Shown: positions 36,841 to 45,200 of the stretch, one piece after another
Layout: each line of letters begins with the position of its first letter
Position numbering within the stretch: position 1 is the first letter of the stretch
Assembly (NCBI GenBank): GCA_016871445.1
Contig: VHDH01000002.1
Span: forward strand, 19,826-83,825
Source: Verrucomicrobiota bacterium
GTDB taxonomy: Bacteria; Verrucomicrobiota; Verrucomicrobiia; Limisphaerales; SXTU01
Reading direction: 5' to 3'
DNA: 64,000 nucleotides
Notes under the pieces: generated by a model
Databases searched by the model: none
What the model was told of the DNA's origin: nothing
The model's input: only the letters and a program-made list of their open reading frames with translations
Translations under genes and position numbers: made by a program

Positions 36841-38730
36841 ATGAGCGGCCATCCCGGATTCGGTGCCCACACCGACCCCAGCTTCAAATCGAAGCCGCGC
36901 TCGACCAGCGAGGTCGTGCGGCGCGTGGGCGTTTATTTGCTGCCCTACAAGTTAATGGCGCTTGGCACCATCGCCTTCGCGCTGCTCTCGCTTGCCGCCG
37001 CCTTCACCTACCCGAAACTCACCCAGCACGTTATTGACGAGGTCATCACCAAGAAAAACACCGCCAGCCTTGCGCCTGTGATGGCCTTACTCATTGGTGC
37101 GTTCTTTCTCCGCGAATTGTTCAACGGCTTACGCATTCGCCTTAACAACGGCTTGGAGCAATTGGTCATCCTCGACATCCGCCGCGATGTGTATGCCCGC
37201 CTGCAGCGCCTGCCGGTCGGCTGGTTCGACCAGCGTGCATCCGGTGACCTGATGACTCGCGTCATCGAAGACGTAAACAGCATGGAGCGCCTGCTCATTG
37301 ACGGCACAGAGCAAGGCACCGTCGCCGTCCTGAGTATTGGCGGCGTCCTGACGATTCTGTTTTGGACCAATCCCGTGCTAGCCGGCGTCGCACTCCTGCC
37401 GCTGCCCGTCCTCATTGGTGGCGCCCTCTGGTATACGCTCACCGCCCACCAGCGGTACCGCGCGCAACGCCAGGCCGCAAGTGCCATGAACGCCCTGCTC
37501 ATGGACAACCTTCAAGGCATCCGCCAAATTAAATCCTTTGGCCGCGAGCGTCACGAGGACGCACGCTTTGGCGCCCGTGCGGAGGAACTCCGCCAAGGCA
37601 CGCTGACCGTCATGCGCGCTTGGTCCATCTACTCCCCCGCAATGGCCTTTGCCTCCTCGCTTGGGATCGGCTTGGTGCTCTGGTTTGGCGGAACACAAGT
37701 TCTCGCGAATAAGATGACCGTTGGTGAGTTGGTGCAATTTCTCCTCTACCTCGGCCTCTTCTACGAGCCGATTAGTCGTCTGCATGGCCTAAACCAAATG
37801 CTCCAATCCGCCCGTGCCGCCGCCGAGCGCGTTTTCGACATTATGGATGCAACGGAAGAACGCGAGGTATCGGCCGACACAAGAAGGCGCCTTTCGAACG
37901 CGGAAAACGAAAAGGGGCAGGCAGGATCCAATGGAAGCCTCCTCAGGGCGGAAGCACCACGCATGCGCGGCGAGGTCCACTACGAAAACGTCGGTTTCCA
38001 ATATAGTCCCGAACGCGTCGTGCTGAAATCTGTCTCCCTCCATGCCCGGCCCGGGCAGATGACCGCGCTCGTCGGCCCCACTGGCTCAGGGAAATCCACA
38101 CTCGTCAACCTCCTCCCCGCCTTTTACCAAGCCACAGCAGGCCGAGTTCTTATTGATGGTAGAGACACCCGCGAGTTGCCGTTGGAAACGCTGCGCGAAC
38201 AAATCAGCGTGGTCGCGCAGGAGCCGTTCCTCTTCAACGGCACCATCCGCGAGAACATCCTCTACGGCCGCCTTGACGCCACCGAAGCCGACCTTCACGC
38301 CGCCGCGAAGGCCGCCAACTGCCACGACTTCATCACCCGCCTGCCCGACGGCTACGACGCGCGCGTGGGCGAGCGGGGCGTAAAATTGAGCGTTGGGGAA
38401 AAACAGCGCGTGAGCATTGCCCGCGCGCTGGTCAAAAACGCGCCCATCCTCATCCTCGACGAAGCTACTGCCAGCGTGGACACCCAGACTGAAAAGCTAA
38501 TTCAACAAGCGCTGGAACGCCTCATGGCTGGCCGCACCAGCTTCGTAATCGCCCACCGCCTGAGCACCATTCGCACCGCCGACCAAATCCTCGTCCTTCG
38601 CCAAGGGGAAATTGTCGAGCGCGGCACGCACGAGGAACTCCTGGCCGCCGACGGCCTCTACGCAAAACTCGCGCGCATCCAAAACACTACTTTCATCGAG
38701 GAAAGCTTCGAGAGGCTCGCGGTGAATTAA
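36841..38730 (+). CDS. MsbA-like ABC exporter (fused permease-ATPase)
   Basis: A 629-residue half-transporter of the type that flips lipids or drugs across the inner membrane as a homodimer. Six membrane helices lie in residues 30-330. The nucleotide-binding domain has Walker A GPTGSGKSTLVNLL, Q-loop SVVAQEPFLFNGTIRENILY, signature LSVGEKQRVSIARAL, Walker B ILILDEATASVD and the H-loop IAHRLSTI. Between the membrane part and the ATPase (residues about 343-375) is a stretch of some 20 extra charged residues (RRRLSNAENEKGQAGSNGSL) that looks like a repeat-derived insert. The start has no Shine-Dalgarno. MsbA itself cannot be told from related exporters by sequence reading alone. Confidence 0.93.
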   Translation: MSGHPGFGAHTDPSFKSKPRSTSEVVRRVGVYLLPYKLMALGTIAFALLSLAAAFTYPKLTQHVIDEVITKKNTASLAPVMALLIGAFFLRELFNGLRIRLNNGLEQLVILDIRRDVYARLQRLPVGWFDQRASGDLMTRVIEDVNSMERLLIDGTEQGTVAVLSIGGVLTILFWTNPVLAGVALLPLPVLIGGALWYTLTAHQRYRAQRQAASAMNALLMDNLQGIRQIKSFGRERHEDARFGARAEELRQGTLTVMRAWSIYSPAMAFASSLGIGLVLWFGGTQVLANKMTVGELVQFLLYLGLFYEPISRLHGLNQMLQSARAAAERVFDIMDATEEREVSADTRRRLSNAENEKGQAGSNGSLLRAEAPRMRGEVHYENVGFQYSPERVVLKSVSLHARPGQMTALVGPTGSGKSTLVNLLPAFYQATAGRVLIDGRDTRELPLETLREQISVVAQEPFLFNGTIRENILYGRLDATEADLHAAAKAANCHDFITRLPDGYDARVGERGVKLSVGEKQRVSIARALVKNAPILILDEATASVDTQTEKLIQQALERLMAGRTSFVIAHRLSTIRTADQILVLRQGEIVERGTHEELLAADGLYAKLARIQNTTFIEESFERLAVN

Positions 38731-38834
38731 CGTTTGCCCGCGGGTAAGGCGATGACTCAGTTGTAATGACCGTCGCCTTCCACAACGCCTTCTTATCACC
38801 CTGAATCCGCTATATCAGCGGGCACTCCTTCGTG

Positions 38835-39701
38835 TCAGCCCGCCAATTCTGCTGAACTCCAACGTTCGCCCGCCTGCAATACCCGGCACTTCTGCCCCAG
38901 CTTCCCGCACTCCGCCACGAACTCCTCAGGCGAAGCCGTGTTGAACGTGAACATGTCGTAGTGCATCGGGATCACGAGCTTCGCGCCAATGGCCTTGGCC
39001 AGTTGCGCCGCCTCGCGACCGTCCAGATTCCCCGCGACCTTGCGCTCCGGTTTGTCGCCGTTGATGGGCAACAGCGCCACGTCCACGCGGAACGGGCGCA
39101 CCCAGTCCTCGATACCCTCGTAGTGCTTCGTGTCGCCGGCGTGATAGATGCGCCATGGACCGAACTGCAGCAGGAAACCGAGGAATTTGTGATTGCCCGC
39201 TGCGTCCACCTCCAACTCATTGTGTGCCGCAGGAATGCCGTTGAACGTGAACCCGCCTGCTGACTTCACGTCGCCCGCGCGCACGCCGATGAGGTTCGCC
39301 GCCTTAAGACCCAGCCCGATGCGGAACGCACCCGCACCCTTGTTCGCCTCGGGCAGCACCAGTGGCAGTGTGGGCTTTGCCGCGAGCAACGGCTTGAGCG
39401 TATCCGGGTCGAAGTGATCGGTGTGGTTGTGGCTGCTCGTCACCACATCCACGAAGCCCAGCCGCTCCGGCGCGATGACGCGCGCGGTCATGCGCACGTG
39501 CGGCTTGTCGGTTGCGGCATACTTCGCGGTGAGCGAGTCGGAGAGATAAGGGTCCAGTAGTGCGTGCCGTCCGTTGAACTGCACGAGAAATCCACTCTGC
39601 CCCAGCCACCATAGGCGGAAGTTAGGCCGGTCCGGCTTGGCAGCCTCAATGTCACCGAGCAACGCATCCTCTTGGAGCAACGGTTTGATCATCGGAGCCA
39701 T
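38835..39701 (-). CDS. MBL-fold metallohydrolase (UlaG/NAPE-PLD-like)
   Basis: A 288-residue metallo-beta-lactamase-fold hydrolase. The metal-binding motif is HNHTDHFD at about residues 92-99, and a later GDTKHYEG gives the bridging Asp. The N-terminal pattern WWLGQSGFLVQFNGRHALLDPYLSD is that of the UlaG/NAPE-PLD-like group, which act on phosphodiester or lactone substrates. The segment VIPMHYDMFTFN supplies the last metal ligand His. The ATG at 39701 fits, with Met4 as an alternative. It is on the opposite strand from the exporter and next to the MetE-like gene, also on the minus strand, but with 116 bases between them. The real substrate cannot be named. Confidence 0.85.
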   Translation of the reverse strand: MAPMIKPLLQEDALLGDIEAAKPDRPNFRLWWLGQSGFLVQFNGRHALLDPYLSDSLTAKYAATDKPHVRMTARVIAPERLGFVDVVTSSHNHTDHFDPDTLKPLLAAKPTLPLVLPEANKGAGAFRIGLGLKAANLIGVRAGDVKSAGGFTFNGIPAAHNELEVDAAGNHKFLGFLLQFGPWRIYHAGDTKHYEGIEDWVRPFRVDVALLPINGDKPERKVAGNLDGREAAQLAKAIGAKLVIPMHYDMFTFNTASPEEFVAECGKLGQKCRVLQAGERWSSAELAG

Positions 39702-39817
39702 TTAGTCATGCGTTGAGTGAAAAAAGAAACTCCGATATCGCAAAGCTTGGCGAAGGTTTGCAGCTGGTTGGTCAACCTGCCCTCGCGGAACAGTGAACTC
39801 CACCGCGGCCAACGACC

Positions 39818-40873
39818 TTAACACCCTAGCTCATCCCGCACGCGTTTAACCCCGGTCACCATGTTTACCAACTTTTGCTTCGCTGCCCAACGGGCCGTTT
39901 GGCTCAGTCCACAATCCGGCGCGAAGGCTAATCGTTCAGCCGGCGCGAGCTGCAAACATGACTTTACCCTTGCGGCGATGTCCTCGGGCGTTTCGATGTA
40001 GTAACTCTTCACGTCCACGATGCCGACGGCGGCGATATGCCGCTTCGCGATTTCACGGATGACCTCCAGCTCCGCAAACTCGCGGCCCGCCATCTCGACG
40101 TGAATTTCATCCACGTGCAACTCAAGGAAGGCCGGGAACATGGGCGCGTAGCGGCGCATCCCCACGGCGCGGCCCTTATAGTTGCCAAAGCAAAGGTGTG
40201 AACTGAGGTGGCACCGGCCTACGATCGGCTCGACGGTGCGGTTGAAGATGTTCACGAAGCGCTTCGGGTCCTCGCGGTGCGCATAGCAGCTCATACTCGG
40301 CTCATCCACGCAGATTTCTTTGCAACCCGCACGCACGAGCGCATCCAGCTCCGCGCGCACCAAGGGCAATAATGCCTCGGTCAGCTCCCAACGATTTTTG
40401 TATTGGTCATTAGGCAGCAGGCGACCCGAGAGCGTGTACGGGCCCGGCACCGATGCTTTTAAGACGACTGGCGATGGCTGATGGTTGTTTGCCGACTGTG
40501 CGATGCGCTTCAGTCGCGCGAAATCCTCCACTGTACCGAGGCCGCGCGGGGCGCGCAGTTCACCCACGACCTTGTGCTTTCCACGTTGATCGTGCGCGGG
40601 CGGACCAAAGCGGCGCGGCGGTGCGCTCTCCAGTTCAATGCCCTCGATAAAGCCGTAAAAACTGAGGTTAAAGTCCAACCGCGTCTGTTCGCCGTCGGTG
40701 ATGACATCCAGGCCAGCGTCACGCTGATCTTTCACAGCGACGGCGACGGCGTCGTCAACCAACTCCGCGCGATCCGCATCGCCGAACTGGTCAAGATGTT
40801 GGCAGGCGAATTCCAGCCAGCCGGGGAATGGGTAGCTGCCGATGACAGTGGTGCGGAGCGGTTGGGGTTTCAT
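39818..40873 (-). CDS. Methionine synthase II (MetE)-like protein
   Basis: A 351-residue TIM-barrel protein like the C-terminal, zinc-binding half of cobalamin-independent methionine synthase. The N-terminus TTVIGSYPFPGWL is the family start. The zinc ligands expected for MetE are visible: His and Cys in SSHLCFGNYKG, a Glu in EIHVEMAGREF and a Cys in FAPDCGLSQT. A stretch of ASVPGPYTLSGRL and ICVDEPSMSCYA lines the active site. The N-terminal duplicated half of MetE is missing, as in archaeal and many bacterial short homologues. Those use methylcobalamin, a small methyl donor or unknown substrates rather than folate, so the precise reaction is open. Confidence 0.88.
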   Translation of the reverse strand: MKPQPLRTTVIGSYPFPGWLEFACQHLDQFGDADRAELVDDAVAVAVKDQRDAGLDVITDGEQTRLDFNLSFYGFIEGIELESAPPRRFGPPAHDQRGKHKVVGELRAPRGLGTVEDFARLKRIAQSANNHQPSPVVLKASVPGPYTLSGRLLPNDQYKNRWELTEALLPLVRAELDALVRAGCKEICVDEPSMSCYAHREDPKRFVNIFNRTVEPIVGRCHLSSHLCFGNYKGRAVGMRRYAPMFPAFLELHVDEIHVEMAGREFAELEVIREIAKRHIAAVGIVDVKSYYIETPEDIAARVKSCLQLAPAERLAFAPDCGLSQTARWAAKQKLVNMVTGVKRVRDELGC

Positions 40874-40960
40874 GTTTTAGATTTGCCGGCAAAAAGGTAC
40901 AAGAGATGCAAAAGAAGACTTTCGATTGTTACCTCCGGGCATTGTTGTGGCTCAAATTGA

Positions 40961-41746
40961 CTAGCCCAAGTTTTCGTAAAGCTTTGCCATGCGGCGCGCG
41001 TGTTCATCATAAGCCGCCTCGAACAACTCAGTGGCCTTTGCAGCTCCAGCCACGGCTCCTGCGGTGAGCACCTTCGGCGGCTGACCCGCCTGCGTGAGCC
41101 GCGCGGCAACCTCGGCTTTGAGTGCGTTGACCAGCGCGCAACCGCCGATGGTCGAGCCGGGTGCGACCGGTGTGTCCAATCCAGGCACGCGCACCATCGC
41201 GTCGCCCGCGGGTGCGCCCGTGTCGAGCACGAGATCGGCGAAGTCCTGAAGCTTCTTTCCGCCCGGGTGCCGACTGGTGCTCGCCTTGCTGTGCGCGCGG
41301 CTGATGATGGCAACGACTTTCACCCCGCGCTTCCGAAACTGCTCCGCCATCTCGATGGACACAACGTTGCAGCCAGACGAGGACGCTACGAGCGCACAAT
41401 CCTGCGCGGACAAATCGAAGTTACGTAGGATGCGCTCGGCGAGGCCGGGGACATTTTCGAGGAACATCGCCTGCCGCTGGCCGTTCGCGCCAACGACGAG
41501 ATTGTGGAAGGACAGGGACAACTCGACGATGGGGTTGAAACCCGGGAACGACCCATAGCGCGGCCACATCTCCTCGACGAGGATGCGGCTGTGGCCTGAG
41601 CCAAACAGGTGTACCATCCGGCCCGCAAGAATGGTCTGCGAGAACCAGCTTGCCGCCTGCTCGAGGGCAGGGGCCTGACGCTCCACCACTTCGAGCAGGG
41701 CGCGGCAGTGCTGGAGATAATCGGCGGTTAAAGATGGCATCGGCAT
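40961..41746 (-). CDS. SIS-domain sugar isomerase-like protein
   Basis: A 261-residue SIS (sugar isomerase) domain protein. It has the phosphosugar-binding motifs GSGHSR at about residue 49 and VASSSGCN at about 123, and the family segments RMVHLFGSGHSRILVEEMWP and VKVVAIISRAHSKASTSRHP. This is the UPF0309-type group of sugar isomerase-domain proteins, many of which lie next to kinases or PTS genes. Here it lies 87 bases upstream of the MetE-like gene on the same strand, an unexplained pairing. The C-terminal part LFEAAYDEHARRMAKLYENL is helical. The physiological sugar is not known. Confidence 0.85.
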   Translation of the reverse strand: MPMPSLTADYLQHCRALLEVVERQAPALEQAASWFSQTILAGRMVHLFGSGHSRILVEEMWPRYGSFPGFNPIVELSLSFHNLVVGANGQRQAMFLENVPGLAERILRNFDLSAQDCALVASSSGCNVVSIEMAEQFRKRGVKVVAIISRAHSKASTSRHPGGKKLQDFADLVLDTGAPAGDAMVRVPGLDTPVAPGSTIGGCALVNALKAEVAARLTQAGQPPKVLTAGAVAGAAKATELFEAAYDEHARRMAKLYENLG

Positions 41747-41965
41747 TACGAGGACTAGTCATAGCAGGCCAGACCGTCAGCTGAATAGCTCAGAAGACCT
41801 TTCAGCAGGGAGAAAACGCTCTCCTCGCCGCCCTATTCCGCACCTCCATCAGCGCTCTGGGCAAACAAATCTGCGGATTTTATTGCCATTTTAGGCGGCA
41901 TTTTTGCTATTGCTTGGATTTGGCTGGCCGGTATGTTGTCGCGCTCTATCTGATAGCCATTTAGC

Positions 41966-42208
41966 ATGAATCCTGAACTTGTTCGCAAAGCCATCGAAAA
42001 GGTCGGCAACCCTAACGTGCTGACCAACCTCGTCTCACGCCGTGTGCGCCAGCTCAATTCCGGCAATCGCCCACTGCTGGTCCTGCCGCCCACCACCGGC
42101 GCGGCGGATATTGCACTGCACGAACTGGTCGAGGACAAAATGCTATGGGACGCACCCGAGACGCCCGAGGCGGCGGAACCGCCCCGCAAGAAGCGCCGCA
42201 AGAACTGA
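41966..42208 (+). CDS. rpoZ: RNA polymerase omega subunit
   Basis: An 80-residue protein of the omega subunit family, which helps assemble the beta' subunit of RNA polymerase. The sequence MNPELVRKAIEKVGNPNVLT then NLVSRRVRQLNSGNRPLLVL fits the omega pattern (V-x-x-R-x-x-Q-L). A IALHELVEDKMLW segment corresponds to the conserved I-A-x-x-E-I. The C-terminus is basic (PPRKKRRKN). The ATG at 41966 is the only sensible start. It is followed by a strong hairpin and then smpB, a neighbourhood in which rpoZ often appears with gene-expression genes. Confidence 0.85.
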   Translation: MNPELVRKAIEKVGNPNVLTNLVSRRVRQLNSGNRPLLVLPPTTGAADIALHELVEDKMLWDAPETPEAAEPPRKKRRKN

Positions 42209-42236
42209 GCCGCGGCGGCTGACCCTTTCCGCGCCC

Positions 42237-42270
42237 GCCAGAAGGTTCCCCCTTCTGGCTGTTTTCGTTT
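42237..42270 (+). terminator. Terminator-like hairpin between rpoZ and smpB
   Basis: GCCAGAAGG at 42237-42245 pairs with CCTTCTGGC at 42251-42259 around TTCCC, and TGTTTTCGTTT follows directly. This is a good intrinsic terminator for rpoZ. Its T-rich tail touches the smpB ATG at 42271, so there is no room for a Shine-Dalgarno between them. It could also be an attenuator for smpB. Confidence 0.75.
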
Positions 42271-42726
42271 ATGGCCGACATTGTCTCCAACTCGAAGGCA
42301 CGCCGCGACTACCACATCCTTGAGACCTACGAGGCCGGGCTGGTGCTGCGCGGCACCGAGGTGAAGGCCATCCGCGCCGGCCATGTGCAGATCAGCGACG
42401 CCTTCGCTCGCATTGACCGCGGCGAGGCTTGGCTACACAACGCGCACATTGACGAATATTCTCACGGCAACCGCGAAAACCACGTTCCTAAAGCCGCGCG
42501 CAAGTTGCTCCTCCACCAGTCTGAGCTCCGGAAACTACACGAGGCCACGGCCGTGAAGGGCAATCAACTAGTGCCGCTGTCCTTCTACTGGAAGAATGGT
42601 CGGGTGAAAGTCGCCCTAGCCGTCGGCAAATCCAAGGCGCAGTTCGACAAGCGCGAGGACATCAAGCGTCGGGACGCCGATCGCGAAATGAAACGCGCGA
42701 CGATGCAACGGATGAAGGGTCGGTGA
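42271..42726 (+). CDS. smpB: SsrA-binding protein SmpB
   Basis: SmpB binds tmRNA and brings it to stalled ribosomes for trans-translation. The 151-residue protein has the standard signature NSKARRDYHILETYEAGLVL, then RGTEVKAIRAGHVQISDAFA. The middle segment LHNAHIDEYSHGNRENHVPK is also typical, as is the basic tail RREDI-like KREDIKRRDADREMKRATMQ, which reaches the ribosome's decoding centre. Length is normal. The ATG follows immediately after a T-rich tail of a hairpin, which is unusual. No ssrA gene was seen in the window. Confidence 0.96.
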   Translation: MADIVSNSKARRDYHILETYEAGLVLRGTEVKAIRAGHVQISDAFARIDRGEAWLHNAHIDEYSHGNRENHVPKAARKLLLHQSELRKLHEATAVKGNQLVPLSFYWKNGRVKVALAVGKSKAQFDKREDIKRRDADREMKRATMQRMKGR

Positions 42727-42746
42727 AAGCGCCCTGAGTCAGCTGC

Positions 42747-44936
42747 TTACACCACTTCCACCGGGCACTTGGGAATCGCATCGAGAAACGCTTGACCATA
42801 GCGTTTGTTAAGCACGCGGTTGTCGAGCACCACTACGATGCCGGCATCGGTCTTGGTGCGGATGAGACGACCCACGCCCTGGCGGAATTTTAGAATAGCC
42901 TCGGGCAAACTGAACTCGCTAAAGGCATTTCCCCCACGCGCCTCGATGGCTTCAATACGCGCCTCGATCAGCGGGTGGTCCGGCACAGCAAAGGGCAAAC
43001 GAGTAATGATGACGTTGGAAAGTGCCTCGCCGGGCACATCCACGCCCTGCCAGAAGCTATCGGTGCCGAAAAGCACGCTGTCCACGTCATCTTTGAATTT
43101 CTCCAGCATGGTTGAGCGCGGCGTGCCGGTGCCTTGAATGAAGCATTCCACACCCAATTTCTGGAAGAACGGTTGCATCCGCTCGCCCAACTCCTGCATG
43201 AGCTTGTAGTTGGTGAAGAGGACAAAGGCCTTGCCATGCGTTTGCCGGATGAAGTGCTCAATCCAGTGCTCCAAGGCTTCGCGATAGCCGGCGTCGCGTG
43301 GATCGGGCATCTTATTGGCGACATAAACTTTCATTTGCCGCTCATAATCGAAGGGCGAACCGAGTTGGACGGCTGTAGCTGATTCTGCACCGATGCGGCG
43401 AATGAAGTAACTCAGGCCAGGAGCAGGGACGGACTTTTGCGTATTGCGTGAGGCGGGTTGCGGGTTTTCAGGCTCAGAGCAAGGGGCGCGCGATACGCTC
43501 GTTCCCAAAGTGGCGCTTGTCATGACGACGCTGGTTTCGCTCTCAAAAAGCCGCCGCCGCAGGTAGTCCGCTACGTCCACCGGCGCGGCATTGAGCGAGA
43601 GGTTGCGCTGTGACTTGCCGCCGCGCTCAACCCAATAAACATAGTCTTGCCCTTCCTGGCTCAGAAAAGCCGCGATAGCTTGACGCAGTTCCAACAAGCG
43701 GCGATTACATTCCATCAACTCCTGCCCTGTGTCCGAATCTTCGGAGCTCTTAATAAGTTCGCTCACCGACTCGCGCAGCCGCTGAATGGGCAGTGTGACG
43801 TTATCCTTGACCAAATCAGCTTGGCGAATGCGGAGTTCCTTCCAGTCCCGGCGCGAACCTTCACCGGAGCCGAAGCGAGTGCGAGACTCCGAATCCCGAT
43901 TCCGCGCATTCAACGCGTCGCAGGCTTCCTCGACCTGCTGAAAAAACTTTTCTGATTCGCCGAGTAGTTGATCCACAAGCGTCACCGCTTTGCCCTGCCG
44001 CAACGTCGCCAGCAGGCCCTTGCCGGACTTGGGATTCCACAGCCGTCCAAGGGCGAAGCGGAGCTGGCCGCTCGAAACGCTCAGGCCCACGTGCTTGGCC
44101 GCGACATTTTCTACCGTGTGCGCTTCGTCAAAGATGAGGAAGTCGTTCTTAAAAAGGATGCCGCCCTCCTGCTCCTCGCTTGCCGCGCCGAGCAGTGTGA
44201 AGAAGAGCGTGTGGTTCAGCACCAGCACGTCAGCGGCAAGAATGCTTTTGCGCGCGCGCTGGAAGAAACAGAGGCCGTGGTCTTTTGCAAAGTCAGATTG
44301 ATGGCCGCAAATCTTTGGCGAGCATAGGCCGCGCTCGGAGCAGACCAGCGACCAAACCTTCGGGTCTGGCTCCAACTCGAAGTCCGAACGGCTGCCATCC
44401 TTTGTTTCCTTGGCCCACTCGGCAACACGTTTGAGCTCCTCCATCTCCGGCGAGGTGAAAAGCTGATCGGCTTGTTGCAGCGCTTTGCGCAAGCGGCGGG
44501 AGCAGAGGTAGTTCGCCCGGCCCTTGAGCATGGCATAATTAAATCGCACTGGCTCCGGTAGCGCGCCCAGCACAGCAGCGAGCATTGGCAAATCCTTCTG
44601 CGTAAGCTGCTCCTGAAGGTTGATCGTGTGCGTGCAAACGACCGCCTTCTTGTTTTGCGCGAGAGCAAAAAGGATGGACGGAATGAGGTAAGCGAGGGAC
44701 TTGCCGACGCCAGTGCCGGCCTCAACGACAAGATGCTCGCGGTTCACCAGCGCACGCGCCACGGCCACGGCCATCTGCTGCTGCTCGGGGCGAAACTCGA
44801 AGTTACTGGCCTTGGAGAGTAGGCCGTTGGACGAAAAAATTTCCGCCACCTGCTGTACAAGGTCGGTGCCGGAACCGGCGGGTTGATGTTCAATGGCGGC
44901 AATCACGGGCACGAAACTATGGGAAGCCCGCCGCAC
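42747..44936 (-). CDS. dinG: DinG/YoaA-type ATP-dependent helicase
   Basis: A 729-residue XPD-like superfamily 2 helicase. Walker A is EAGTGVGKSLAYLIP at about residues 72-86; the DEAH box is FDEAHTVEN near 270; late motifs include LFGTDSFWQGVDVPGE and RQGVGRLIRTKTDAG. Cysteines that fit the iron-sulfur cluster lie at NYLCSRRL, CSERGLCSPKICG and GLCFFQRA. The GTG at 44936 is the first start; other GTG codons lie 8 and 10 codons later. After VVMTSATLGTSVS there is an insert of about 27 residues (APCSEPENPQPASRNTQKSV) with the look of a translated repeat. It stands alone, convergent with smpB. DinG helicases unwind R-loops and DNA forks. Confidence 0.92.
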   Translation of the reverse strand: MRRASHSFVPVIAAIEHQPAGSGTDLVQQVAEIFSSNGLLSKASNFEFRPEQQQMAVAVARALVNREHLVVEAGTGVGKSLAYLIPSILFALAQNKKAVVCTHTINLQEQLTQKDLPMLAAVLGALPEPVRFNYAMLKGRANYLCSRRLRKALQQADQLFTSPEMEELKRVAEWAKETKDGSRSDFELEPDPKVWSLVCSERGLCSPKICGHQSDFAKDHGLCFFQRARKSILAADVLVLNHTLFFTLLGAASEEQEGGILFKNDFLIFDEAHTVENVAAKHVGLSVSSGQLRFALGRLWNPKSGKGLLATLRQGKAVTLVDQLLGESEKFFQQVEEACDALNARNRDSESRTRFGSGEGSRRDWKELRIRQADLVKDNVTLPIQRLRESVSELIKSSEDSDTGQELMECNRRLLELRQAIAAFLSQEGQDYVYWVERGGKSQRNLSLNAAPVDVADYLRRRLFESETSVVMTSATLGTSVSRAPCSEPENPQPASRNTQKSVPAPGLSYFIRRIGAESATAVQLGSPFDYERQMKVYVANKMPDPRDAGYREALEHWIEHFIRQTHGKAFVLFTNYKLMQELGERMQPFFQKLGVECFIQGTGTPRSTMLEKFKDDVDSVLFGTDSFWQGVDVPGEALSNVIITRLPFAVPDHPLIEARIEAIEARGGNAFSEFSLPEAILKFRQGVGRLIRTKTDAGIVVVLDNRVLNKRYGQAFLDAIPKCPVEVV

Positions 44937-45200
44937 ATGAGGCGAGGGAAAAGGACGGCCTACGCATGGGGAGAAGACAGTGCTTTTAGATTTACTTTGC
45001 GATTTTTCGCTAAATTCGCAGGCTGACCGAGGTTGAAAAGTAACTTGCCAGAAGTGTGAGCTTCCTCGCGATCCACCCGACAGTCATCCTGCTAGACGCA
45101 GGAGTGTAAAGCTTCACCAGACTGCAGACAAATCGAGTACATGAAATTGGGGTGCTGCACACCTTCCTATCGGCACAAAGCAACAGGACGGCAAACAAGC
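44937..45200. other. Intergenic stretch between dinG and oppF-like gene
   Basis: No gene, RNA or repeat could be supported in these 264 bases. The composition is lower in GC than the neighbours. It should hold the dinG promoter. Confidence 0.35.
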
